Below are positions 34,253-43,077 of a stretch of DNA of 64,000 nucleotides, in pieces (position 1 is the stretch's first letter; each line of letters opens with the position of its first letter). The notes under the pieces are model-generated. The model was given only the letters and a program-made list of their open reading frames with translations. It had not been told where the DNA came from and ran no database searches. This DNA comes from Alphaproteobacteria bacterium (GTDB taxonomy: Bacteria; Myxococcota_A; UBA796; GCA-2862545), in assembly GCA_020632885.1 (NCBI GenBank), contig JACKEQ010000010.1, positions 62,001 to 126,000 on the forward strand, written 5' to 3'. The translations under genes were made by a program, and so were the position numbers.

Positions 34253-35578
34253 ATGATCGTCACCTGCCCGGCGTGTAGCGCGCGGTACAAGATCAAAGAG
34301 AGCCGGATCCAGGGCCGCGGAGCAAAGATCACCTGCCCGAGGTGCGGCCACCGGTTCGTCGTCTACCGCGACGAAGCTGCCTCCTCCTCGTCTTCGGTCC
34401 CCGACGACGTCGAGTCCTACGACTTCCGTACCCTCGGGATCACCTGGAAGGTCCGCAAGGGCATCGGGGTGACCTACAACTTCCACGACCTCGCCACGCT
34501 CAACGAGTTCATCCAGGACGGGCAGGTCGATCGCTGGGACAAGATCAGCTACGACCAGCGCACCTGGGAGGCTATCGACGCGATCGACGACCTCCGCGCC
34601 CACTTCCACGACATCTGGCTGCGCGCCCGTCGCGGTGAGATCAGCGTCGCTGCGAGCGACGTCGACGAGGAGGTCGGCGAGGACGAGGAGGACGACTCCG
34701 ACGCTCCCACCACCATCGTGGGTCACGGTTCGTCCCTGGCCTCCGAGATCCGCAAGGCGGTCTCCGAGTCCGCCACGCCCGCTCCCGGTCCGGGCCGCGA
34801 CGACAGCCCGGAAGCCGTGCTGATCGACGAGCCCACCCAGCTCCACACCGAGCAGACCTCGGAGCCCGCGCCCATCGCCGAGCTCGCCGAGACCGCACCG
34901 CTGCACGTGCACGACGACAGCGACTTCGGAATGGACGACGACGAGCCCGAGCCGCCTCCGCCGCCGCGGAAGCGCGACGAGGACGACGAGACGAAGGGTG
35001 TCCCGGTGGCCCTCATCGCCGGGGGTGGTGTGCTGCTGCTCCTGCTCGTGGTGGTCGGCGGTCTGTTCGCGTCCGGCATGCTCGGCGGCGGATCCACGCC
35101 GGACCCCGAGCCGGCGCCGGTCCCCGTCGCACCCGCGCCGCCTCCGCCGGCACCCGAGCCCCCGCCGGCACCGGCGGAGCCCGAGCCCGAGCCCGTACCT
35201 GAGCAACCGGACCCCGCTCCGGCTCCGACGCCCGCTCCGACGCGGCCCGCGCCTGCACCGACGCCGACGCCCGCTCCGGCTCCGGCTCCCGCGCCCGCGC
35301 CCGCGCCCACGCCCACGCCGACACCCGCTCCGGCTGCACCCGCTCCCGCGCCCATGCCCACGCCGGCGCCCGCTCCTGTCGAGCCCGAGCCTGCACCCGC
35401 TCCGGCCCCGGCAGAGCCTGCGCCTGCTCCGGAGCCTGCGCCTGCTCCGGAGCCCGAGCCCGCCGCACCCGCGCCCGAGCCCGCACCCGCACCCGCACCC
35501 GAGCCTGTGGCCCCGGCGCCCATGCCGGATCCCGAGCCCGCACCCGCACCCGCGGAACCAGCTCCCGGATCTCCCTGA
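34253..35578 (+). CDS. Zinc-ribbon / GYF-like membrane protein with Pro-Ala-rich tail (1)
   Basis: This 441-residue protein has an MJ0042-type zinc ribbon (Cys5, Cys8, Cys28, Cys31) and a GYF_2-like segment (about residues 58-125: WKVRKGIGVTYNFHDLATLNEFIQDG). An acidic linker, one membrane helix (about 249-272) and a long PAPAPE-rich periplasmic tail follow. The layout recalls Myxococcus GltJ/AgmX, a gliding-motility protein whose zinc-ribbon and GYF domains face the cytoplasm and contact MglA, but no TonB-like C-terminal domain is present. It heads a cassette of three related genes. Confidence 0.75.
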   Translation: MIVTCPACSARYKIKESRIQGRGAKITCPRCGHRFVVYRDEAASSSSSVPDDVESYDFRTLGITWKVRKGIGVTYNFHDLATLNEFIQDGQVDRWDKISYDQRTWEAIDAIDDLRAHFHDIWLRARRGEISVAASDVDEEVGEDEEDDSDAPTTIVGHGSSLASEIRKAVSESATPAPGPGRDDSPEAVLIDEPTQLHTEQTSEPAPIAELAETAPLHVHDDSDFGMDDDEPEPPPPPRKRDEDDETKGVPVALIAGGGVLLLLLVVVGGLFASGMLGGGSTPDPEPAPVPVAPAPPPPAPEPPPAPAEPEPEPVPEQPDPAPAPTPAPTRPAPAPTPTPAPAPAPAPAPAPTPTPTPAPAAPAPAPMPTPAPAPVEPEPAPAPAPAEPAPAPEPAPAPEPEPAAPAPEPAPAPAPEPVAPAPMPDPEPAPAPAEPAPGSP

Positions 35579-35593
35579 CGGAGCCCGAGCCTC

Positions 35594-37480
35594 GTGAAGA
35601 TCCAGTGCCAGAACTGCGGCGTCGAGCACGAGATCGCGCCGCCCTCCTGGGTGGTCAGCTCGGGACGGGCGTTCCGTTTCCGTTGCTCGAGCTGTGGATA
35701 CTCCCAGAGCGTCCAGCCCAACCTCGAGCCCGAGCCTGCACCTGCGCCCGTTCCGGAGGTCCGCGAGCCCGCAGCGGCGGCGGGCCCCACGATCACGCCG
35801 TGGGAGGACACCGAGGAGCACGCGGTCGCAGATCTCTCGGAGCGTCGCCTCACCACGGGCACCGAAGAGCTGCCCGAGGGTGGCGGCGGTGGGGCGGTGT
35901 TCCTCAAGCAGAACGGCCAGATCTACATGGTGTCCGACTGGGACACCCTGAAGCGCTGGATCGCCGAGAGCCGGGTCGACCGCCACGACCTCGTGTCCGA
36001 GGGCGGTGTGCGCTGGGAGCCCATCGGTAGCCGCCCGGACCTCCTGCCCCACTTCGCGGGGTCCGCCTACACCCCGCCCATCGCTCCCGAGCCCAGCTCG
36101 CCCTCCCCGTTCGCGTTCGGCGGTGAGACCCCCTTCGGGGGCGACCTCCAGACCGCGTCGGGCTGGCACGACGACGACACCGAGGGGATCCCGACGGGTC
36201 TGCCGCCGCTCCCCACCGACGAGGTCCCCAACCCGTCCGCCACCGGCTTCGACGCCGTGGGCGCGGCCGCGATGCGCAAGCTCACGCCCACGCCGCCCCC
36301 GGTGGGTCGTCGCCGTCCGCCCCCGGTGCAGCGCCCGGCCTTCCAGCCCCCGCCGCCCGCAGACCTGGACCCGCTCCCGGAGCCGGAGCCCGCGCCAGAG
36401 CCCATGGTTCCGGTGGCCCAGCCGCGCACCGCCCGCAAGCCGGTGGATCCCGACATCCCCACCGAGCAGCCGCCTCCCACGCGTCAGGAGATCGCGCCGC
36501 CCGCCCTGCCGGACACCGTGCCCCCCGCACCCGTGCGGGCCCCGGCACCTTCCGCCTTCACGTCGGCACCCATCGGTGTGCCCGAGGAGGACGATCCGTC
36601 GGAAGAGGTCGACCTCAACGACCACTTCCTGGATCCCCACGCCTCCACCCCCGCACCGGTGGCCCACCACGACGACGAGCCGATCGTCATCCGGTCCGGT
36701 CCGCACCCCCTGATGTACGCGGTCGGGGGTCTGGTCGGGGCCGGTGTGCTCCTCCTCGCCCTCGCGGTCGCTTCGGGTGCGTTCAGATCGCCGCCGCCGC
36801 CCCAGCCGACCCAGACGGTCTCGGTGCCCGTCGCGCCCCCGCCAGCGCCCGTCCCGCCGCCGGAGCCCGAGGTGCTCGAGCCCGTGCCCGACGACCCCGT
36901 GCCCGACGACCCCGACGCCATACCTCCCGAGCCGGGCACCCCGGAGCCCGCCGAGCCGGCACCCACCACGGAACCCGTGCAGGAACCCGCGCCCGCGCCG
37001 GAACCCGCGCCCGCGCCTGCACCGGAGCCAGCGCCAGCGCCCGTGCCGGCTCCCACGCCCGTGCCGGCTCCCACGCCCGTGCCGGCTCCCGCGCCCGCGC
37101 CTGTGCCGGTGCCCGCACCGGGTCCAGTCCCAGGTCCACGGCCTGCGCCCGTGCCGGCTCCCGCTCCTGCGCCTGCTCCCGCTCCCGCACCCGCTCCAGC
37201 GCCGGCTCCGCGCCCCGCGGCCAACGTGAGCTCGCTCGTGAACCAGGGCTGGGCGAAGGCGGACTCCGACGTGAACGCCGCGAAGGCCTCGTTCAAGGCG
37301 GCCCTCGACGCGGCGCCCGGCAACGTCGACGCGAACTACGGCTACGGGTACGTCCTGCTCAACAGCGGGTCGGCCGCCGCCGCCAAGCCCTACCTCTGCG
37401 TGGCGCTGAAGCGCGGTGACACCGACACCAAGCGCGAAGCGGACGGCATGTTGAAGTCCAACGGCCTCACCTGCGAGTAG
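35594..37480 (+). CDS. Zinc-ribbon / GYF-like membrane protein with Pro-rich linker and TPR-like C-terminus (2)
   Basis: This 628-residue protein starts at GTG 35594. Cys5/Cys8 and Cys31/Cys34 form the zinc ribbon. Residues 100-155 (VFLKQNGQIYMVSDWDTLKRWIAESRV) match the GYF-like region of the preceding protein, a membrane helix lies near 370-395, and a long PAPVPAP tract follows. The C-terminus (about 545-628) is helical with ANYGYGYVLLNSGSAAAAKP, PYLCVALKRGDT and LTC, a TPR-like module shared with the next protein. The long low-complexity stretch probably spans the periplasm. It may act as a periplasm-spanning scaffold. Confidence 0.75.
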   Translation: MKIQCQNCGVEHEIAPPSWVVSSGRAFRFRCSSCGYSQSVQPNLEPEPAPAPVPEVREPAAAAGPTITPWEDTEEHAVADLSERRLTTGTEELPEGGGGGAVFLKQNGQIYMVSDWDTLKRWIAESRVDRHDLVSEGGVRWEPIGSRPDLLPHFAGSAYTPPIAPEPSSPSPFAFGGETPFGGDLQTASGWHDDDTEGIPTGLPPLPTDEVPNPSATGFDAVGAAAMRKLTPTPPPVGRRRPPPVQRPAFQPPPPADLDPLPEPEPAPEPMVPVAQPRTARKPVDPDIPTEQPPPTRQEIAPPALPDTVPPAPVRAPAPSAFTSAPIGVPEEDDPSEEVDLNDHFLDPHASTPAPVAHHDDEPIVIRSGPHPLMYAVGGLVGAGVLLLALAVASGAFRSPPPPQPTQTVSVPVAPPPAPVPPPEPEVLEPVPDDPVPDDPDAIPPEPGTPEPAEPAPTTEPVQEPAPAPEPAPAPAPEPAPAPVPAPTPVPAPTPVPAPAPAPVPVPAPGPVPGPRPAPVPAPAPAPAPAPAPAPAPAPRPAANVSSLVNQGWAKADSDVNAAKASFKAALDAAPGNVDANYGYGYVLLNSGSAAAAKPYLCVALKRGDTDTKREADGMLKSNGLTCE

Positions 37481-37483
37481 CCG

Positions 37484-38218
37484 GTGATCCCGTCCGACGA
37501 GGTGTGCGGACGGTGCCAACGGCCCCTCACGCGGCGGGTGTTCGACGGGGCCCCGCTGCTCTACTGCTCCGCCTGCCACACGGTGAAGCTCGCGCAGACG
37601 GACTTCGAGCGGCTGTGCGTGGTCCGCTCGGACCTCGACCTCCCGCTGCCCCAGAGCCCGCCCTCCATGCCGAGCCTCGAGGGGCTGACGATCCCCCGGC
37701 CGCCGCCCGCCGCTCCCCCGCGCAGGGCTCTCCCCGGGCTGCTGGGGCTCGGGATCCTGGCCCTGGTGGGCTTCGGTCTGGCGTTCGTGGGCGGGCTGAC
37801 GGCCCTCGCCTTCATGACGTCTCGCGGACCCCAGGGGGCGCCGGTCACCGTGCGGCCCCGTGTGGTCGACGAGGGCCCCGTGCTCCCGCGCGTGCAGGCC
37901 GACGCCCTCGAGACCCCCGCACCCCCACCGGACCCCGAGCCCGCACCCGCACCTGCGGTGAGCGTGAGGGGCCTGGTGGCCGAGGGCTGGCGGCACGTCG
38001 AGACCGATCCGCCCCGCGCCCGCGGGCTCTTCGAGCGTGCGCTCGGCGCGCAGCCCGGCAACGCGGACGCCAACTACGGCTACGGTTATGCCCTCCTCAC
38101 CGAGGGTCGTCCCATCGACGCCCGGCCCTACCTCTGCCGTGCGCTGGCCAACGGCGACACCGAGACCCAGCGCGAGATCCGCGCCCTCGTGGCGAAGCAC
38201 CACCTCACCTGCAACTGA
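37484..38218 (+). CDS. Short zinc-ribbon membrane paralogue with TPR-like C-terminus (3)
   Basis: This 244-residue protein starts at GTG 37484, only 3 nt after the previous stop. It has a Cys8/Cys11 and Cys28/Cys31 zinc ribbon, a membrane helix near residues 82-110 (LLGLGILALVGFGLAFVGGL) and a short PEPAPAPA linker. The C-terminal module (ANYGYGYALLTEGRPIDARP, YLCRALANGDTETQREI, LTCN) is clearly homologous to the end of the preceding protein. The GYF-like domain is missing. It looks like a compact paralogue produced by duplication. Confidence 0.75.
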   Translation: MIPSDEVCGRCQRPLTRRVFDGAPLLYCSACHTVKLAQTDFERLCVVRSDLDLPLPQSPPSMPSLEGLTIPRPPPAAPPRRALPGLLGLGILALVGFGLAFVGGLTALAFMTSRGPQGAPVTVRPRVVDEGPVLPRVQADALETPAPPPDPEPAPAPAVSVRGLVAEGWRHVETDPPRARGLFERALGAQPGNADANYGYGYALLTEGRPIDARPYLCRALANGDTETQREIRALVAKHHLTCN

Positions 38219-38227
38219 GAGCACCCC

Positions 38228-38539
38228 ATGCCCGAACGAGATCTGGAAGAAGAGCACTTCGCGAAGCTCGACCGCGAGAAGCTCGCGAAGCTCAAGGCGA
38301 AGCAGGACGCGGAGGCCCACCAGCAGGCCGCTGCGGACCGCAAGGCCCTGCACTTCCACAAGTGCGGCAAGTGCGGTGACGACATGGACACCAAGCCCTT
38401 CCGTGGCGTGGAGATCGAGATCTGCCGCGCGTGCGGCGCGGTCCTCCTCGATCCGGGCGAGCTCGAGACCCTCGCCGGTGAGGATCAGGGCGGCGTGCTG
38501 AAGGGCCTGTTCTCGATGTTCAAGGGCGAGCCCGTCTGA
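38228..38539 (+). CDS. zf-TFIIB-domain protein
   Basis: This 103-residue soluble protein starts with a charged helix (EEEHFAKLDREKLAKLKAKQ) and ends in a TFIIB-type zinc finger: HKCGKCGDDM and EICRACGAVLLDPGELETL. Such small proteins are widespread in bacteria and lack an assigned role. It is the last gene of the zinc-ribbon cassette (9-nt gap) and is followed at once by a strong intrinsic terminator, which marks the end of the transcript. Confidence 0.85.
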   Translation: MPERDLEEEHFAKLDREKLAKLKAKQDAEAHQQAAADRKALHFHKCGKCGDDMDTKPFRGVEIEICRACGAVLLDPGELETLAGEDQGGVLKGLFSMFKGEPV

Positions 38540-38547
38540 CGGTGCCT

Positions 38548-38583
38548 CCGGACGATCGCCCGCGCGATCGTCCGGCGCGTTTT
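38548..38583 (+). terminator. Intrinsic terminator of the zinc-ribbon cassette
   Basis: CCGGACGATCGC and GCGATCGTCCGG form a perfect 12-bp stem with a 4-nt loop, followed by CGCG and TTTT at 38580-38583. It starts 9 nt after the zf-TFIIB gene stop codon. Confidence 0.85.
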
Positions 38584-38639
38584 CCTCGAATGGAGTGACT
38601 GGCCGGGACGTCCATGGGTCATCGAGAAGGGAGACCCCC

Positions 38640-39820
38640 ATGTCCTTGAGCGCACTCCTCCTGGCCCTGGTCCTCGGCACCGACGCCCACGCCGCGGGTG
38701 GCGTCGAGAATCCCGATCCCGAGCTCGAGGCCGCCCAGGACCTCCAGCGCGGCCCTGCGCCCCGTCCGGCTGCGCGTCCCGCCGCCCGGCCCGCCGCCCC
38801 CGCGGCCCGTCCCGCCGCGCCTGCCGCCCGCCCGATGCCCCACGGTGCCCCGCCCGTGAAGGCCAGCCGCCCGATGGGCTCCGCCCCGTCCTACGCCGGC
38901 ACCCGCCCGGCCCCCGGCCCACCATGCGTCCCGGCCCGGTCGCACGTCCGCCCGCGTACCGCCCGGCCCCCGCAGCGCGTCCGCCCGCGTACCGGCCGGC
39001 TCCCGCAGCGCGTCCGCCTGCCGCTCGTCCGCCCGCGGCCCGCCCGCCCGCAGCTCGCCCGCCTGCCGCGCGTCCTCCGGCCTACCGCCCGCCCGCGCGT
39101 CCGGTCCCCGCGCGTCCGGTCCCCGCGCGGCCCGTCTACGGCAGCGCCCGCGTGGTCGCGCCGTACTACCGGCCCGCTCCCGTGTACGTCGGGCCGAGCT
39201 ACTACGTCCGTCCGTACTCCGGCGTCTTCGTGTACGGCCCACGGCCCGTCTACCACAACGTCTACTACTCCGGCGGCTCGCGCCCCGACGGCCAGGTCGC
39301 GGTCCAGGAGAAGCACCTGCCCGACCGCAAGGTCGATCGGGCCAACTCCCTCGCCGTCGGCCTGAAGGCCGGCAGCTACTTCGGGGCCTACGCGGGGGCG
39401 AACGCCTTCGGTGACGTCGGCCTCGGGCTCTCGGCGCGCTACCGGCCCACCGAGTCCTTCGGCCTCGAGGTCGCCGCACAGCGCCACCCCGACGAGGAGC
39501 GCGTGCACTCCACCGCGTCCGCCTCCGCCGAGCTCTTCGCCTTCCCGTGGTCCCGCGTGAGCCCCTACGTCCTCGCGGGCGCCACCTACACCGACCGCTC
39601 CGTGAACGACACCATCTGGCTCGATGGCGCCGTGCAGACCCTCACGGCGAGCAACCCGCTCTACGGACCCCACGCGGGCGCCGGGATCGAGGTCGCCATC
39701 GGCAAGCGGCTCGCGGTGGACCTCGAGGCGCGGTACATCCACTACGTGAACCCGGTCGCGGGTGATCCCACCCTCCCGGGCGCCCTCACCACGAGCGCCG
39801 GCGCCGTCTGGCACTTCTGA
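38640..39820 (+). CDS. Secreted Ala/Pro/Arg-repeat protein with outer-membrane-barrel-like C-terminus; frameshift near 38917
   Basis: The gene starts at ATG 38640 with a signal peptide (LSALLLALVLGTDAHAA). It then runs through PAARP repeats and, in the next frame, ARPPAYRPAP repeats. The C-terminal 150 residues look like a small beta-barrel (SLAVGLKAGSYFGAYAGANAF, FGLEVAAQRHP, VSPYVLAGATYTDRS, LAVDLEARYIHYVNP) ending in Phe, typical of outer-membrane proteins. Restoring one C in the run at about 38917-38920 joins TRPAPG to MRPGPVARP. As sequenced, the downstream part reads from ATG 38924. Confidence 0.65.
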
Positions 39821-39827
39821 GGTCCTC

Positions 39828-40127
39828 TTGCTCCTCTGGCTGATCGCCTGCACACTCGAAGAAGACGACTTCGAGCGGCGCCGGGCGGTCGCCTTCTGCT
39901 CGGTCCTCCAGAGCTGTGATCCCGGGAACGAACGCCTCGAGGATGGCACCGAGGGCTGCCGCGACATCGTGGAGGACGAGCTCGGAAAGGGGTGGAGCTG
40001 CGGGACCTACGACCCCGCTGCGGGCTCCGCGTGCCTGGGTGACACGTGGGCGATCACCTGCGAGGAGATGTCCGTCGGGGTGTACCCGTCCAGCTGCGCC
40101 GACGTCTGGACGGGCGACTGCGAGTGA
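39828..40127 (+). CDS. Small Cys-rich lipoprotein
   Basis: This 99-residue protein is read from TTG 39828, seven nucleotides after the preceding stop. The N-terminus LLLWLIAC is a minimal lipoprotein signal. The mature part is acidic with regularly spaced Cys (VAFCSVLQSCDPG, EGCRDIV, WSCGTYD, ACLGDTWAITCEEMS, SSCADVW, GDCE), giving probably four disulfides. The pattern resembles the protein at 40135-40625 and other small secreted proteins of this genome type. No function is known. Confidence 0.6.
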   Translation: MLLWLIACTLEEDDFERRRAVAFCSVLQSCDPGNERLEDGTEGCRDIVEDELGKGWSCGTYDPAAGSACLGDTWAITCEEMSVGVYPSSCADVWTGDCE

Positions 40128-40134
40128 CCGCCGC

Positions 40135-40625
40135 TCACTCCGGAGGGTGAGGCTGGCAGTCGAGCACGACATCGGCACAGCCGACGTCGAGGTCGAACGC
40201 CGGATCATCCGTGGACGCGTCGCAGGTGAGCTCGGACAGACCCTGCAGGTAGTCGCCGAGCATGTTGACGCAGGCCACGTAGGTCTCGATGGTGGCCTCG
40301 CACACGGCGTCCACCACCAACTCGCCTCCGTCGCAGGCCGCTGACGCGTAGGGATTGGGGAAGTTGCTCTCCCCATCGCAGGTCGCGGTGTACTCCTCGC
40401 ACGCCTCTGCGAAGGTCTGCTCCCCCAGCAGGCTCGTCCCCCAGGACAGGCTCATGCCGAAGGCCACGCAGAGCTCGCGGTCCGTCAGCCTGCGCCGGGA
40501 GACCCGGTAGTCGTCGTTGGCCAGATCGCAGAGCTCCTCCTGCGTGAGGTCCGTCATCGGACGGTCGGGAGCGAGGTCCGTCCTCAGCCCGTGATCCCCG
40601 AGCAGCCGACCAACAACCAGATCAT
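40135..40625 (-). CDS. Cys-rich secreted lipoprotein with a frame break after its signal peptide
   Basis: The best start is ATG 40625, behind GGAGG at 5 nt, giving the lipobox-containing MIWLLVGCSG. That frame stops after a few codons. Adding one G to the GGGG run (CCCC on the plus strand, 40596-40599) joins it to DHGLRTDLAPDRPMTDLTQEE and the remaining 140 residues, Cys-rich (EELCDLA, RELCVAFG, FAEACEEYTATCDGE, DAVCEATIETYVACVNML). As sequenced, the frame begins without a signal peptide. It lies 20 nt downstream of mnmE. Function unknown. Confidence 0.6.
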
Positions 40626-40644
40626 CCACACCTCCGCGGCCATC

Positions 40645-41955
40645 CTACTTCCCGATGCAGAACCTCGCGAACAGCGCGTCCAGGACGTCCTCCCGGGTGT
40701 CCGCACCAGTGAGCGCGTCGACGGCGGCCAGCCCGTGCACGAGCTCGTCGGCGGCCACCGCGACTCCGGCGAGCTCCAGGGCCTCCACCGCACCCTCGCA
40801 GGCCTCCGCGAGCGCCCGGAGGTGCTCGGCCTGCCGCAGGGTCCCGACGATCGCCTCGGGGTCCGGCACGTGGCCCACGAGGGTGCGGACGATGCCCGCG
40901 ACCAGGGCCTCCAGCCCGTCCCCGGTGCGCGCCGACGTGGCGAACGCCCCTTCCGGGACGGGCCCGTCGTGCTGGTCCACCCCGTTCACCACGACCAGCC
41001 GGGGCCGACCCGCCGTGCGCGCCAGGATCTCGGCCTCCGTCGGGGTGCCCGCACCCGCCCGCAGCACGACGAGCAGGAGGTCTGCGCCCTCCACGAGCTC
41101 CCGGGCCAGCGCGAGACCCGCGGCCTCGATGGGGTCGTCGGTGACCCGCTCGCCGGCCGTGTCCAGCAGGGTGACCTCGAGATCCCCCAGCCGACACCGG
41201 GTCTCGACGACGTCGCGGGTGGTGCCCGGCGTGTCGGACACCAGGGCCCGCTCGCGGCCCACCAGCCGGTTGAACAGCGAGCTCTTGCCGGCGTTCACCT
41301 CGCCCACCAGCGCCACCCGCGCGCCTTCCACGAGCACCCGCCCGACGCGGTGGGTCTCCGCGAGCGCCCGGGAGCGTGCGGCGATCGCGTCCAGGGTGTG
41401 CACGAGGGACGCGTCGTCCTCGAGGGCCAGCTCGTCGCCCGGGTAGTCGAGCCGGGCCTCGAGCTCCGCGGTCACCGCCAGGACCTCGTCGCGCAGGGCA
41501 TCCAGCGTCTGCGAGAGCCGTGGGGCCGCCCGGGCCACCTCCAGGCCGCCCGCGCTGGTCGACCGGATGGCGAGATCGACGCCCTCCGCCTCCACGAGCG
41601 ACAGGCGTCCGGCGAGCACCGCGCGCCGCGTGAACTCGCCGGGCCCGGCCAGCACGGCGCCGTTCGCCAGGCACGCCGCGACGAGCCGCTCCACGAGGAG
41701 CGGGTTGCCGTGCAGGGTCACCTCGAGGGCGGGCTCGCCGGTGTAGCCGCGCGTGGTCCACACCGCGACCCCGTCGTCGAAGGGACCGGTGGCGTCGCGC
41801 AGCTCCACGCGACGGGCGCGTCCCCCGCGCCACGGACCGTCCACCAGAGGCCGGCAGACGGCGTCCCGGACGCGCGCGGCGTCCGGTCCGGAGAGCCGCA
41901 CGAGCGCCAGGGCAGCTCGCCCCGGCACGGTCGCTGCGGCGACGATCGTGGTCAC
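40645..41955 (-). CDS. mnmE: tRNA modification GTPase MnmE
   Basis: This 436-residue protein starts at GTG 41955, overlapping the jag stop (GTGA). With MnmG it installs the cmnm5/nm5 group on wobble uridine of tRNAs. It has the N-terminal folate-binding domain (GPGEFTRRAVLAGRLSLVEAE), G1 GEVNAGKS (218-225), the G2 DTPGTTRD loop, G3 DTAG (265-268) and the obligatory C-terminal FCIGK with catalytic Cys. The G4 position reads NGVD (324-327) instead of NKxD, an unusual loss of the Lys that packs on the guanine. Its slightly short length fits the family. Confidence 0.95.
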   Translation of the reverse strand: MTTIVAAATVPGRAALALVRLSGPDAARVRDAVCRPLVDGPWRGGRARRVELRDATGPFDDGVAVWTTRGYTGEPALEVTLHGNPLLVERLVAACLANGAVLAGPGEFTRRAVLAGRLSLVEAEGVDLAIRSTSAGGLEVARAAPRLSQTLDALRDEVLAVTAELEARLDYPGDELALEDDASLVHTLDAIAARSRALAETHRVGRVLVEGARVALVGEVNAGKSSLFNRLVGRERALVSDTPGTTRDVVETRCRLGDLEVTLLDTAGERVTDDPIEAAGLALARELVEGADLLLVVLRAGAGTPTEAEILARTAGRPRLVVVNGVDQHDGPVPEGAFATSARTGDGLEALVAGIVRTLVGHVPDPEAIVGTLRQAEHLRALAEACEGAVEALELAGVAVAADELVHGLAAVDALTGADTREDVLDALFARFCIGK

Positions 41956-43013
41956 TCGGCGGGCGAGACCTGGATGACCTTCACGCCGTCCTCGCGCTCC
42001 TCGGAGCGGCTCTCGACGCCCTCGACGTCGGCGACCTCCATGTGCACGATGCGGCGATCGTAGGAGTTGAGCTCGAGGTTGATCGTGATGGTCTTGTTGG
42101 ACTCGAGGGCCTTCTCGGCCGCTCGACGGGCCAGGGCGCGGAGCTTGGCCTCGGGGTAGCGGCTGCGGTCGCCACGGTCGCCACCGCGATCGCCACGATC
42201 GCCACGGTCGCCGCGGTCACCCCGGTCACGGTCGCCACGACGGCGATCGCCACGGTCGCGATCCCGGCCCCCGCGGCCCTCGCGCTTGCGACCACCACGG
42301 TCGCGGTCACGGTCACGCCCGCCGCGGTCGTCGTCGCGGTTGCGGGGCCGGTTGTCCTCCACGTCCACGTCGATGGTGAGCTCGCCGTGCTGCTTGGTCA
42401 CCGCGAGGCCGAGGAGGTGGCGGATGGCACCGAGGGTGCTGCCGCGCTTGCCGATGAGGCGGCCGGCCTTCTCCGCGGAGATCCAGAGCTGCACGCGCTC
42501 GGCGTTGCCCGCCGACTTCACGGTGCCCTCGATGCCCATGAGTGTGAGCAGCTCGGTGAACCACGCCTTGGCAAACGCGCTGGCTTCGGTGTCTTCGAGG
42601 TCCTCGTCGGCCGGGGGAGCGCTGCTCCGCGTCTCGGCGGCCGGCTCGTCACCGCCCTCGGCCTCGTCGTCCCGGCGACGACGCTCACGACGCTCGCCGC
42701 GCTCCGGGCGGTCGCTGCGCTCCGGACGGTCACCACGGTCGTCGTCCCGGCGCTTGCGGGGCGCGGGCTTGCTCTGGGCCTCGGCCTCGAGCTCGTCGTC
42801 GGACTTCGGGGTGTCCCAGGCGATGATCTTCACGGTCTTCTTGGCGACGGACGTGCCGAGAGTGCTCCGGAAGTGGTTGAGGTCGAACTTGAACTCGACC
42901 CTGCGGGGCTCGACGCCGATCGACTCGGCAGCGGCTGCGATGGCTCGGGCGAGATCGGCGCCCTCGGCGGTGACGGTCTTGGCGCCATCCGGAATGCTCT
43001 TCGACGGATTCAT
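41952..43013 (-). CDS. jag: Jag/KhpB RNA-binding protein (SpoIIIJ-associated)
   Basis: This 353-residue protein has a Jag_N domain (about residues 10-68: VTAEGADLARAIAAAAESIG), a charged linker, a KH domain (about 150-225; RLIGKRGSTLGAIRHLLGLA) and a C-terminal R3H domain (about 285-345; RALARRAAEKAL, YDRRIVHMEV). Between KH and R3H lies a low-complexity RD/RG tract (DRGDRGDRGDRGD) encoded by short tandem repeats around 42165-42345. KhpB binds many RNAs and influences cell elongation in Gram-positives. It follows yidC in the conserved origin-proximal order. Confidence 0.92.
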   Translation of the reverse strand: MNPSKSIPDGAKTVTAEGADLARAIAAAAESIGVEPRRVEFKFDLNHFRSTLGTSVAKKTVKIIAWDTPKSDDELEAEAQSKPAPRKRRDDDRGDRPERSDRPERGERRERRRRDDEAEGGDEPAAETRSSAPPADEDLEDTEASAFAKAWFTELLTLMGIEGTVKSAGNAERVQLWISAEKAGRLIGKRGSTLGAIRHLLGLAVTKQHGELTIDVDVEDNRPRNRDDDRGGRDRDRDRGGRKREGRGGRDRDRGDRRRGDRDRGDRGDRGDRGDRGGDRGDRSRYPEAKLRALARRAAEKALESNKTITINLELNSYDRRIVHMEVADVEGVESRSEEREDGVKVIQVSPAE

Positions 43014-43077
43014 CCTGTCCTCCCTGTGCGGCCTGGCTCGCCGCGCGCGGTCCCCACCGGGACCTCTCCTTCCCCGT

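Noticed and set aside
34019..38680. 1553-codon minus-strand open frame opposite the zinc-ribbon cassette
   Set aside because: It is an artefact of GC-rich Pro/Ala codons read backwards (GAGAG, RRGCG repeats). The plus-strand genes have ribosome sites, Cys motifs and a terminator.
42163..42345. CRISPR-like short repeats
   Set aside because: The repeats are codon-phased within jag, have no unique spacers and encode an RD/RG tract.
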